From: Flectobacillus longus
Lineage (GTDB): Bacteria; Bacteroidota; Bacteroidia; Cytophagales; Spirosomataceae
Reading direction: 5' to 3'
Length of the DNA: 64,000 nucleotides
Assembly: GCF_030056705.1 (NCBI RefSeq)
Contig: NZ_JASHIC010000020.1
Span: 1-64,000 of the forward strand
Part shown: in pieces, positions 26,101 through 36,500 of the stretch
Layout of the letters: every line of letters begins with the position of its first letter
Position numbering within the stretch: position 1 is the stretch's first letter
The notes under the pieces: generated by a model
Database searches by the model: none
Seen by the model: the letters and a program-made list of their open reading frames with translations, nothing else
Told to the model about the DNA's origin: nothing
Program-made: the position numbers and the translations under genes

Positions 26101-27474
26101 TTATTCTTTTTTATAGAGGCTTTTTTGCCAAACTAGGCTATTGATATTTTCTCCTATTTCTTTTCCTTTTTGCAAGCCTGCGTTGTTGTCCATTGGTGTG
26201 TGAATACCTCCGTAAAAGCGTGAGTTGGCAACTTCGTTGGCAATATCCCAAAGGGCATTAAATGTACGAGCTTTAAACTCTACATGTCTCAGACCATCGG
26301 GTTTGCGCCCTACATGCAAATCGTCTACGATCGTAATCGAATTGCCATACAAGTTACCTAAAACTGTTGCTGTTGCAGCCGCTTGAATGGCATGCCCAGA
26401 TGGAAAAGCAGGAAATGGGGGATCTGGCCAAAATGACTCCCAAAACTTATCTATATATTTAGGAATAAAGGTATTGGGACGTTCTGTAAAAAACTGATAT
26501 TTCCATTTCCAACAATTAGTAAAAGCGTCAGCCACTCCCATACCGACCCGAGCATAGGTTTCGGCACATTTAATGAGTGGAGGATTGATTTTCTTAATCA
26601 CTAAGGTGGCTATGTAATAAGAGTGTCCAGGAGGTGTAACTGTTTCGTCTGGGTCATCGCCCCACCATACAGCAGCTTCTTTCTGTTGTTGACTCAAAGC
26701 ATTTCTTTGACGATAGACTGCCAAAAATTGCTGATAATATTCGGATTGAGGCACCGAGTCAAAAGGAATTGGTTTTGGGGCTACAATTTTATGATTTGCC
26801 AGTAAGAAAGTTCGGTTTTTGCCCCAATCAGGGTGTAATGGCGAACGACTAAATGATTGGCTGTAAAGCGGGGGTTGCCATCCTCCTAATTTTTGAGGAT
26901 AGACTCTTTTTTTATCAAAATTATTAAAATAACCTTCATTACCACCATCGGTTTTTGCCCACTCTATAATTTTTTCGGCTACTGCACGACCATAAGCGAT
27001 AGATCGTTTTGTTATTTGAGAATCAGTAGTATTGACCGAGCGTGCTTCTAATAAAGCATTTTCAAGTGAATCTATTTTTGTTTTATTGTCATCAGAAGTT
27101 TGCTTGTAAAGAGCTTTGATAATATATGCCTGTGAGGCATTGAGCGAAATTAACCAATCATAAGACTGATTAGACTCAGGCATAGGCAAGCTACTTAGAC
27201 TATCTAGCTGACCTGCCATTGAGGCATACGTTTCGTCGCTATGTACAACGGATTCGTACATCGTAAGGCCAATATAACCAAGACATCTGGAGGCATAAGT
27301 TGGCGAATTGCCAGGGGTGTTTTTGGTAATGTACAGAGCCATATCTGACCAGCGAGTGGCATAGTCTTGCTCTGTAATTTTTTTTTGAAAAAACTGACAA
27401 CTTATACAAAAGCCAACCAAAGCAACCGCTACTATCCCGTTGAGAATACCCAAGCTTTTAATGGAAGATTTCAT
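26101..27474 (-). CDS. vanadium-dependent haloperoxidase-type PAP2 lipoprotein
   Basis: The 457-residue protein has all three vanadate/phosphate pocket motifs of the haloperoxidase/PAP2 superfamily: K-x6-RP as KYQFFTERP (about residues 323-331), PSGH in FPAFPSGHAIQA (about 355-366), and SR-x5-H-x3-D as SRFYGGIHTPMD (about 416-427). In chlorinating or brominating members these bind vanadate and use peroxide; phosphatases share the pocket, so chemistry is not proven. The N-terminus (LVGFCISC) is lipoprotein-like, placing it on the outer membrane or in the periplasm. Context: between the CRTAC1-like protein and SusD, all on the minus strand. Confidence 0.92.
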   Translation of the reverse strand: MKSSIKSLGILNGIVAVALVGFCISCQFFQKKITEQDYATRWSDMALYITKNTPGNSPTYASRCLGYIGLTMYESVVHSDETYASMAGQLDSLSSLPMPESNQSYDWLISLNASQAYIIKALYKQTSDDNKTKIDSLENALLEARSVNTTDSQITKRSIAYGRAVAEKIIEWAKTDGGNEGYFNNFDKKRVYPQKLGGWQPPLYSQSFSRSPLHPDWGKNRTFLLANHKIVAPKPIPFDSVPQSEYYQQFLAVYRQRNALSQQQKEAAVWWGDDPDETVTPPGHSYYIATLVIKKINPPLIKCAETYARVGMGVADAFTNCWKWKYQFFTERPNTFIPKYIDKFWESFWPDPPFPAFPSGHAIQAAATATVLGNLYGNSITIVDDLHVGRKPDGLRHVEFKARTFNALWDIANEVANSRFYGGIHTPMDNNAGLQKGKEIGENINSLVWQKSLYKKE

Positions 27475-27654
27475 GTTTTATAAATTTATGTTGAAAGAGG
27501 AAAAGTCAATCGCTTTCTACCTAATTGTACAACTCTGATATTATCTGATTAGTGCACAATATATGTATATTTTATATAGGTAAAGTTACAAAATAAAATA
27601 AATCATTTAATTAGTGGTCAAGTACATCCAGAGATACAAAACGATTTAACCAAA

Positions 27655-27680
27655 TTAGGCAGTCATTTCTGACTGCCTAA
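27655..27680 (-). terminator. terminator hairpin downstream of susD-like gene
   Basis: TTAGGCAGTCA (27655-27665) and TGACTGCCTAA (27670-27680) form a perfect 11-bp stem with a TTTC loop. The T-rich tail on the minus strand is short (TTTGG), so termination may be partial and allow read-through into the haloperoxidase gene. Confidence 0.7.
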
Positions 27681-27703
27681 AAGGTATTTGATTAGGGATA
27701 GGA

Positions 27704-29587
27704 TTAATTCGTATGCCCAGGGTTTTGCACCAATTTGGTATTACGCAACACCTCGTTACGACTCAAAGCACGATAGTACATTTTGTCGTTCCAAGTACGA
27801 GTCTCGTTAGAAGTATTATCCTCCACTGTGTAATTATAGTTATAACGATTTTTGTCATATTTATAAACAGCAGGAGCGGTCATACCTGATTTAAGTTTAG
27901 CCTCCACATGGATAGATTTTACTCCACGTCCTACTGTAGAAGCAGCAATCATCCAACGACGAGCATCGTGATAGCGGTGTTCTTCATAAGACAATTCGAT
28001 ACGTCTTTCATTTCTCAAACGATCACGCAAAGCAGTTCCTTTATCATTTACGGCAGGCATACCTGAGCGGAAACGAATTTTGTTAATCCATTTCAATGCT
28101 TCGGCTTCATCACCTGTTTCGATACTTGCTTCTGCATAACTCAAGGCCATTTCGGTATAACGAATAAATGGCCAAGGAATCACCTGTGCTGAAGATTGGT
28201 TATCAGCCAATGCTGGGTTTGGATCAATAAACTTACGAGTATAGTAGTGCGTACGGCTACCATTCCAGTTTTCAACGGCTGACTCACGAGTGTCGATACC
28301 ATTTATCATTCCACCTTTACCATCGTCATAATAACCTGTTTGAATTTGGTTAGCAGGGTCTAATGCAGTAACGTCCGCAGGGCGAGGCTTCCAAGGGGCA
28401 CCATCGTACAATACAGAAGCATAGAAACGAGGGTCACGGTTTTCGTAAGGAGCGGCTTTATGAGTAGGATTGCTCCAATCAAATTTTGTACCATCCATCA
28501 TTTCGTAATCATCTACCAATTGTTGGATTGGTGTATTACCTGCCCAGTTGTGATAACCGTTTGGTCCATTGTTGATACCATAGTGGATACCACCCAAAGG
28601 CCAGTTATCTTCCTGTGTGTACAAGGCAGTATGCGTACGCTGGAACAATAATTCTGATGCAGCAGCAGGATCAGCTACGGCACTTTGACCGCCCATTGCA
28701 ATGGCATTGTAGTTGCTTTTCCCTTCTTCAACAGATACTGGTGCTGTCAAATTCAACTTGTAACCTGTAGTAGCATCCAAAACTGCTTTTGCAGCAGCTT
28801 TAGCTGCTTGCCAACGAGCCGCACGGTCACCAGAAGGATACGCCAACAAATCAATGTTTTGATATGAGGCTAATACTGGAGATTTTGCTTTTGCCGTAGG
28901 TCCATCATGTAAATCACTAGCTGCATACAACAATACACGTGCTTTTAATGCCATAGCCGATAATTTAGTAGCACGACCTGGTGTTGCAGGTTTTCCATCC
29001 AAGAACTTGATAGCATTGTCTAGGTCACTCACAATAAACTTTACACATTCATCATAAGAGCTTCTAGCAATGGTATAATCTTCATTCAAACCATAAGACT
29101 TGCTGATAAGAGGTACACCACCATAGAAGCGTAATAGTTGCTGATAGTAGTAAGCACGCAAGAAATATGATTCGCCCAACAAGCGATCTTTCAATGTAGC
29201 ATTGGTAAACGTTGCAGTTGGTAGATTTTCAAGGGCTACGTTTGCTTCACGGATAGCTAAGTACATTCTATCCCAACCATAAGTATCACTTGTCCATGCT
29301 ATGTTGTTTGGACTTTCGGTACCTTCTGTAAAAGTGTTGATATTACGACCAGCGTGTGTAAACATCGCTTCGTCGGTATAGGCAGCCAAAGCTTGCTCTT
29401 CAAAACCACCATATCCTAAGAACGAGTACACATTAAACACAAAAGCTTCCGAAAGTGGTCCATCGGCCCATGTTGCTGCACTCGATATTTTATCTAAGGG
29501 TTTGGTATTCAAAAATTCTTGATCACAAGATAAAGTAAGCCCCATCAGAGCAGCGAATAAGCCTACTTTTATACTAAATTTCTTCAT
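27704..29587 (-). CDS. SusD/RagB-family outer-membrane nutrient-binding lipoprotein
   Basis: The 627-residue protein is the SusD partner of the SusC transporter just upstream. The signal and lipobox are GLTLSCDQEFLNTKP, with Cys near residue 21. The SusD domains follow: the N-terminal TPR-like helices (YFLRAYYYQQLLRFYGGVPLI) and the C-terminal RagB part (LSYAEASIETGDEAEALKWINKIRFRSGMP, then RLRNERRIELSYEEHRYHDARRW, the family's end signature). It binds the substrate, probably a glycan or peptide, on the cell surface as a lid on SusC. The substrate is unknown. It is 14 nt downstream of susC, so they form one operon. Confidence 0.96.
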   Translation of the reverse strand: MKKFSIKVGLFAALMGLTLSCDQEFLNTKPLDKISSAATWADGPLSEAFVFNVYSFLGYGGFEEQALAAYTDEAMFTHAGRNINTFTEGTESPNNIAWTSDTYGWDRMYLAIREANVALENLPTATFTNATLKDRLLGESYFLRAYYYQQLLRFYGGVPLISKSYGLNEDYTIARSSYDECVKFIVSDLDNAIKFLDGKPATPGRATKLSAMALKARVLLYAASDLHDGPTAKAKSPVLASYQNIDLLAYPSGDRAARWQAAKAAAKAVLDATTGYKLNLTAPVSVEEGKSNYNAIAMGGQSAVADPAAASELLFQRTHTALYTQEDNWPLGGIHYGINNGPNGYHNWAGNTPIQQLVDDYEMMDGTKFDWSNPTHKAAPYENRDPRFYASVLYDGAPWKPRPADVTALDPANQIQTGYYDDGKGGMINGIDTRESAVENWNGSRTHYYTRKFIDPNPALADNQSSAQVIPWPFIRYTEMALSYAEASIETGDEAEALKWINKIRFRSGMPAVNDKGTALRDRLRNERRIELSYEEHRYHDARRWMIAASTVGRGVKSIHVEAKLKSGMTAPAVYKYDKNRYNYNYTVEDNTSNETRTWNDKMYYRALSRNEVLRNTKLVQNPGHTN

Positions 29588-29601
29588 GTTAAATTACGTT
29601 T

Positions 29602-32600
29602 TTAGAAGGTTAGACTCAAACCTGCATTTATCACACGTGATTGTGGGTAGTACACACCACCTTGAGCAGTCGCCTCTGGGTCAAAGATTTTGTTTTTATC
29701 AATTGTCAACAAATTCAACGCATTGACATAAACTCTCAAACTTCCTAATTTTAACTTCTCAGTAATATTACTTGGAAAATTATAGCCTAATTCGATGTTC
29801 TTCAAACGAACATAGTTTTTACTAAATAGATAATAGGTGTTGTTACCATAGTTACCACCAGTAAAGTAGGTATCACCTCTACTTGCTAAACGTGGATCTA
29901 CGCTACTTGGATTATCTACCGACCATCTGTGGTCATACGAGTATTTCAAATAGTTACCGATGTCACCTGATTCTGTTTGAATACGGATAGAAGCTCCCAT
30001 AGCACCTTGGAAAAGCGCACTTACATCAAATCCTTTGTAGCGAATATCAATAGTAGCACCAAAGTTGAAGGTTGGCGTAGAGTTTTGGTCTAATCTTACT
30101 TGGTCATCACCATTGATTTTACCATCACCATTAACGTCTTTAAACTTCATGTCGCCCGGTATCAATTTTGATGTTACCGATGAGTAATCCAATTTGTTGG
30201 CATCAATTTCTGCTGTGTTTTTGAATACACCATCATATTCATATACCAAATATCCATTGATTGGTTTACCTTCTTGCAATTGGTAGCTTGGAGCACCTGG
30301 CACTTCGTCCATAAAGATTACCTTGTTTTTAGCATAACCTCCGTTTACTGAAGCTCTGAAAGTCAAATCTTTCGATGCTTTTCCGTTGTAAGCTACGTTG
30401 AATTCAAAACCACGGTTGTCAACAATACCTGCGTTTACAGGAGGCAACAATGAATTGATACCTGAAGATGCTGGCGTTGAACCTGTTTTTTGAATCAAGA
30501 TTTGATCTCTTCTATTGTAGAAATACTCCAATGTTAGGTTGATTTTGTTGTTCAAGAATGAACCATCGATACCTACGTTGTAGTTATTAGCACGTTCCCA
30601 AGTAAAGTTAGGGTTAGCCAAAACAGTTTCTCTCAAAGTCGTTACAACTTGATTGTTGATTGGGTACTGACCAAAGCCAAATGTAGACAAGTAAGCATAT
30701 TCTTGAAGTTGGTTATTGAAGAATACTTGGTCGTTACCCATTTGACCATAAGAAGCACGAAGTTTCAAATTGTCAATACCTTTTACTTTGAAGAAATCTT
30801 CGTTAGAAATATTCCAACCTACCAATACACCTGGGAAGAATCCAAAACGATGCGCCTCAGGGAAGATATAAGAACCATCATAACGCCAGATATATTCTAA
30901 CAAATATCTCTCTTTGTAGTTATACTGAACACGACCATAATAACCCAAACGAGCACGGTTGTAAGCACTACCACCTGTATTTTGTTGTAATGAACCACCT
31001 GCAAACAATTGGTCAACTGCTGATGAAATATAGTTACGTCTATAAGCAAAGAAGTTGTCACCATCGAATGTCTCGCGAGTTACACCAGCCAAGAAACTCA
31101 AGTTATGATCTGCACCAAATTTCTTGTCGTAGTTGATCATCGCTGTCAAGTTGGTATTCAAGACATTGCTATAAGATTGAGTCAAACGTGGGTCTGTAAA
31201 GTTTGAGCGAATCGCTCCAACCAATTGAGGTGTTACACCATCAGATTGATAGGTCTGTTTGTCCCAATAGTACAACATCCAAGGTGTTTGCCAAGTCTTA
31301 CTTGTTTGGCTATTTTTATCGATAGCTCCCGACAAAGTTACTTTCAAACCATCCACCCAAGGGTTAGTCAAAATTACTGAACCGTTTGATTGCACATAGT
31401 CAGTTGGGTTATCTACATACCCTGTAGCATTGGTTGTAATCACATAAGGGTTTTGACCATTTTCAATATCTGGACCTGGCATTCCGTTTGGCCAAACCTC
31501 TGGCTCAGTCGGACGACCACGCATCAACATACGGAAGATAGAACCCGCACTTTCAGTCGGATATCTACGTTGTTCACGACGCACCATGATACCCAAGTTA
31601 GCACTGATGTACTTATTGATTTTGGCATCAAGGTTTGTTCTGAAGTTATATTGGTGATAATTAGTCGCAGAGTTTTTGTAGTATGCATCTTGTGAAACAT
31701 AGCCCAATGAAGCCATATAACGCATATTTTCAGAACCACCCGATAATTGCAAGTTGTGACGTGTTTGAGGCGTCCAAGTTTTAAAGGCATCACCAAACCA
31801 GTCAGTATTAGGATAACGCCAAGGGTCTGAACCATCAGCATATTTCTTCACAGCATCTGGGCTATAGTTTGCGTTGATTGTACCTATACCTGCGGTTGGA
31901 GACTTGTAAGTACCAGTACTTTGGATACTTTGCCATGCGGCGCCCCATTCTCCTGCTGGAATATTTTTATAGATAGGTAGCTCATTCATAATTTGAGCAT
32001 ATTCTGCAGCACTAGACATTTGAGGTACTCTTGTTGGCTGAGCCCAACCAAGGTTCATGTCATAAGTAATAGTTGGCTTACCAGTTTTACCTCTTTTGGT
32101 AGTTACCAAAATGGCACCATTTGCAGCACGAGCACCATAAATCGCAGCCGAAGCATCTTTCAATACCGAAATCGATTCGATATCACGTGGGTTCAAACGA
32201 CCCAAACCACCATCACGGTCAGGAATACCATCGATTACAACAAGTGGACTACTGTTTCCGAGTGTATTTGTACCACGAATCGAGATACTTGCACCGTCGT
32301 TTCCAGGCTCACCACTTTGTTGGATAACCACCAACCCTGGCAAGCGACCTGCCAATGAGTTTGATAAGTCCACTGCTGGAGATTTCAAAATTTTCTCTCC
32401 TTGTACTGCAACAACAGCACCTGTTACAGTTACTTTTTTCTGAGTACCATAACCTACTACAACAACCTCTTCAAGAGATTTCACATCTGTAGCAAGTGAG
32501 ACGTCAACAACAGAACGACTATTCACAGATACTTCTTGGGAAATAAACCCAACTGAGGTAATGACCAACGTAGCAGATTTACCAGCATTGACTGAATAGA

Positions 32601-32799
32601 CACCATTTACGTCGGAAGTAGTACCAACGCTAGTGCCTTTCACCAAAATGTTGACTCCTGGTAAACCTTGACCTTTGTCATCAGTGATTTTTCCTTTTAC
32701 ACTTTGGGCAAGTGTATTAGCAAAAATCATAAAAATGAACCCCAAAGTCAGAAAACAAATTCTCCGACTCTGATGCTTCCACTGAGTAGAATTAATCAT
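29602..32799 (-). CDS. SusC/RagA-family TonB-dependent transporter
   Basis: This 1065-residue outer-membrane transporter imports the substrate bound by SusD, using TonB energy. After the signal peptide comes the CarboxypepD_reg-like beta-sandwich (VKGKITDDKGQGLPGVNILVKGTSVGTTSDVNG, about residues 33-65), then the SusC plug linker EEVVVVGYGTQKK and the plug (LAGRLPGLVVIQQSGEPGND and KDASAAIYGARAANGAILVTTKRGK), then the 22-strand barrel ending in PQSRVINAGLSLTF. No anti-sigma N-terminal extension and no adjacent ECF sigma/anti-sigma pair is present, so regulation is by another route. The 785-nt upstream region is shared with the divergent CRTAC1-like gene. Confidence 0.97.
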   Translation of the reverse strand: MINSTQWKHQSRRICFLTLGFIFMIFANTLAQSVKGKITDDKGQGLPGVNILVKGTSVGTTSDVNGVYSVNAGKSATLVITSVGFISQEVSVNSRSVVDVSLATDVKSLEEVVVVGYGTQKKVTVTGAVVAVQGEKILKSPAVDLSNSLAGRLPGLVVIQQSGEPGNDGASISIRGTNTLGNSSPLVVIDGIPDRDGGLGRLNPRDIESISVLKDASAAIYGARAANGAILVTTKRGKTGKPTITYDMNLGWAQPTRVPQMSSAAEYAQIMNELPIYKNIPAGEWGAAWQSIQSTGTYKSPTAGIGTINANYSPDAVKKYADGSDPWRYPNTDWFGDAFKTWTPQTRHNLQLSGGSENMRYMASLGYVSQDAYYKNSATNYHQYNFRTNLDAKINKYISANLGIMVRREQRRYPTESAGSIFRMLMRGRPTEPEVWPNGMPGPDIENGQNPYVITTNATGYVDNPTDYVQSNGSVILTNPWVDGLKVTLSGAIDKNSQTSKTWQTPWMLYYWDKQTYQSDGVTPQLVGAIRSNFTDPRLTQSYSNVLNTNLTAMINYDKKFGADHNLSFLAGVTRETFDGDNFFAYRRNYISSAVDQLFAGGSLQQNTGGSAYNRARLGYYGRVQYNYKERYLLEYIWRYDGSYIFPEAHRFGFFPGVLVGWNISNEDFFKVKGIDNLKLRASYGQMGNDQVFFNNQLQEYAYLSTFGFGQYPINNQVVTTLRETVLANPNFTWERANNYNVGIDGSFLNNKINLTLEYFYNRRDQILIQKTGSTPASSGINSLLPPVNAGIVDNRGFEFNVAYNGKASKDLTFRASVNGGYAKNKVIFMDEVPGAPSYQLQEGKPINGYLVYEYDGVFKNTAEIDANKLDYSSVTSKLIPGDMKFKDVNGDGKINGDDQVRLDQNSTPTFNFGATIDIRYKGFDVSALFQGAMGASIRIQTESGDIGNYLKYSYDHRWSVDNPSSVDPRLASRGDTYFTGGNYGNNTYYLFSKNYVRLKNIELGYNFPSNITEKLKLGSLRVYVNALNLLTIDKNKIFDPEATAQGGVYYPQSRVINAGLSLTF

Positions 32800-33584
32800 A
32801 ATTTTTTATGTTATGGAATTGTAATGGGATTGGAATAAATACACGTAGGTATTGAGGCAATGCTCAATCTTGAACACGCAGTCGTCCGAAATTTTCATAG
32901 TTATAATTACTTTAGATAGAATATGGTCAAGCCATCATGTACAAGCTCGCCTGTTGTATGACAGTGGGGTCTAAGCACAGCCATACTTTTAACAAATTAA
33001 GAAATAGTTGTACTTTTTATACCCATACGATTCTGTATAAAACTGAGAATAATTTTGTTTTTTCTGGTTTTTTAAAGAAATACGCCTGTGCAAACATTTG
33101 CACAAAAAGAATAAAATTTATCACAAAATACTCAATCAGTCTGCATACTTATTGATTAGTGTTAATATTTTACGATAAAAGAAGAATATATCTGAAAATT
33201 GCAGTAAGAAAAAGTATGTTATTCTTTGTGTGAAAACCATGATTTATGGAGTAAAATAATGAATTGTTGAAATTTTAAATTATTTTACTAAATAATCCTC
33301 CAATACCTTTTGAAGAAGTCTCAATACTCACTTCAACCGAAAAAAAATCTTAGTGCAAGTACTTTTCAACTCTCATTAGTGCACTACCAACAAAGTATGA
33401 AAAGACCAGATATTTTCCTTTTTTTTATCTCTGTCTTCTTTAAAATATTCGAGAAAATTGGGTAGTTTTCAGTAGTTATAACTCTTAAGCAATAAAGAAC
33501 ATGTCAATCCAAAGTGGCAAAATGGCTCATTAATTCACAAAATCTAAATCAAGCAGACCCTTTAAAATTGTCTATTTAACAAGC
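32800..33584. other. 785-nt divergent regulatory region between susC-like and CRTAC1-like genes
   Basis: I find no supportable gene. A 72-codon open frame (32937-33155) has no family features and no ribosome-binding context. The region holds an operator-like palindrome at 33087-33104, an 11-bp inverted repeat AGTAAAATAAT/ATTATTTTACT at 33250-33289, and a plus-strand TAATTTTG at 33050. It is likely the control region of both transcription units. Confidence 0.6.
33087..33104. promoter_or_regulatory. operator-like palindrome TGTGCAAA-CA-TTTGCACA
   Basis: Two perfect 8-bp half-sites are separated by 2 bp. The centre GCAAACATTTGC is close to the GCAAACGTTTGC type used by LacI-family regulators, but the centre is CA, not CG, and no LacI gene is in the window. 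Location between susC and the CRTAC1-like gene fits an operator of either. Confidence 0.5.
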
Positions 33585-36500
33585 ATGAAAATTATTTCCT
33601 ATTCAACTCTTCTTATACTCTGTACAAGTATTCTCCTTAGTTGTACAGATACCTCTAAAGCTCCCTCGGAAGATGAATCTCCTGAAGGACTTTTTACGTT
33701 ACTTCCTTCCGAAAAAACTCATGTTGATTTCCAAAATGTGATAGAAGAAGGTCTCAACACCAATGTACTTATGTATGAATACTTCTATAATGGTGGAGGT
33801 GTTGCTGTGGGTGATGTCAATGGAGATGGATACGATGATTTGTATTTTACAAGTAATATGAAAGAAAACAAACTCTATTTGAATAAAACCCAAATGGAGT
33901 TTCAAGATATTACAGCTCAAGCTGGAGTAACTGGTCGTCAAGGACCTTGGAAGACTGGCGTAACAATGGTAGATATCAATGGCGATGGTAAACTGGACAT
34001 TTACGTTTGTCATTCGGGAAATCTTCGTCCAGACAAAAAGGCTAATGAGCTTTTTATTAATCAAGGAAATGATGCCAATGGTATTCCTACATTTTTGGAG
34101 GAGGCTGCAAAATATGGTTTAGATAGCCCTGCTTCAAGTACAAATGCCTATTTCTTCGATGCCGACAAAGATGGTGACCTCGACCTTTTTCTCCTAAATC
34201 ATAATATCAAGTCCCTTCCAGTACTCAATCTGGCTGATACTGCCGAATTACTCAAGGTAGATGACTCAGTGAGTGGTTCAAGATTTTATACCAATGATAA
34301 GGGATATTTTAAAGATATCACGGGTCAGGCGGGTATTCAAAGCTCAGCACTTTCGTATGGCTTAGGAGCTGGAATCGCAGATTTTAACCAAGATGGTTGG
34401 CCAGATATTTATGTAAGCAATGACTATGCTGTACCAGATAGGTTGTATCTCAATAATCAAAAAGGTGGGTTCAAGGAGGTAAGTCTTGAACAATTGGGAC
34501 ATACATCTAACTTTTCAATGGGCAATGATGTAGCCGATATTAACAATGATTTGCTGCCAGATATTTTTACCTTGGATATGTTGCCAGAGGATAATCGTCG
34601 TCAAAAATTATTGATGGCTCCTGACAACTATTACAAGTTTGATTTGAGCGTACAATCGGGTTTTCACCATCAGTATATGCGCAATATGTTGCACCTAAAC
34701 AATGGTAATGGCTCTTTTAGTGAAATCGGGCAGGTATCAGGTATTTCAAATACTGACTGGAGTTGGTCGGCATTATTTGCTGATTATGATAACGATGGCT
34801 GGAAAGACCTTTATGTAACAAACGGCTATTTGCATGATTATACCAATTTGGACTTTTTGAAATATATGGATGATTTTATTAAGACCAAACAAGGTGGTTT
34901 TCAGCGTGAAGATGTATTAGAATTAGTCAAAAAAATGCCTTCTTCTAATGTCAGTAACTATATGTTCCGTAATAAAGGCAATCTACAATTTGCCAATTTG
35001 TCTGACAAATGGGGCTTAAGCCGACCTTCTAATAGTAGTGGTGCTGCCTACAGCGACCTCGATAAAGATGGTGATTTGGATTTAGTGGTCAATAATATAA
35101 ATCTCCCAGCATTTATTTATCAAAACGAAAGTAAGCAGAAGTCTGAAAATCACTACCTCAACATACAATTCAAAGGAAATGCGCCTAACACTATGGGAAT
35201 CGGAGCAACTGTTGAGATATACGCTTCGGGGAATTCGCAACATCAAGAGCAAATGCCAACTCGTGGTTTTCAATCAAATGTGAGTTTTGAGCTACACTTC
35301 GGCTTAGGAAAATCACAAACAATTGATTATCTGAAAGTTACTTGGGCAAGTGGTAGGATTCAAGTTTTGAAAAATCTTAAAGCAGATCAAGCGTTAGTTT
35401 TGGAAGAAAAAAATGCGATAGATATTACCCCAAAACAATCGGAGGTTAATACCTATTTGGTAGAAGTCAATTCTCCTATTCAAAGCACACCAGCTACGAT
35501 TATTCAAAATGATTTTAAACGTCAGTCATTACTTACACAGTCTATGTCTTTTGTAGGACCAGTAATGATTAAAGCCGATGTTAATCAAGATGGATTGGAA
35601 GATGTATTTGTGGGAGGTTGTTTTGGAAAAAGTAGCGAGTTATTTATCCAAAATAAATCCAATGGCTTCAGCAAACAAAGTATTGCTACCAAAGCCAATG
35701 CAGATATAAGCGATGCTGTTTTCTTCGATGCCAATGGTGATGGTAAAGTCGACTTGTATGTAGCGTATGGAGGTTATCGCAATTTCACCGAAAATGATCT
35801 ATTGCTTCAAGATCAGCTATTTATCAATAATGGTAAAGGTGTATTTTCGTTGAGTAGTGTTGCTTTACCTACTATGCTTGTAAGTACGGGTTGTGTACGT
35901 GTGGGCGATGTCAATCAAGATGGCAAACCTGATTTGTTTGTAGGAGGTAGAGTGATTCCTGGCAGATACCCAGAAACTCCTCGAAGCTACGTTCTTATCA
36001 ATCAGGGCAATGGTACATTTAAAGATCAAACGCCAGTAGAACTACAAAAAATTGGCATGGTTACAGATGCTGCTTTTGTGGATTTGAATCAAGATAAAAA
36101 ATCAGAATTACTTGTAGTTGGCGAATGGATGCCCATTTCAGCATTTTCGATTCAGGGTAATACTGTTGAAAACCAGACTAATAAGTACTTTGATAAAAAC
36201 TATCAAGGTTGGTGGAACAAACTTGTGGTAGAAGACTTAAATGACGATGGTAAACCTGAGATTTTAGTGGGAAATCAAGGGCTGAATAGCCAATGTAAAG
36301 TGAGTTTCAAAGAACCAGCAGAGTTATATTTTAAAGATTTTGACCAAAATGGTACCGTTGAGCCAATTTTGTGTACTTATATTCAAGGTAAATCTTATCC
36401 ATATCTTACACGTGACGAATTGCTTGAACAGCTTACCATCAAGCGTAAAAAATTTACGAGCTATGATAGCTACGGAGATGCAACTTTGAAAGATATTTTT

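Noticed and set aside
32937-33155. 72-codon frame in the susC/CRTAC1 divergent region
   Set aside because: No family features, no start context, and it contains the operator-like palindrome; more likely regulatory DNA.
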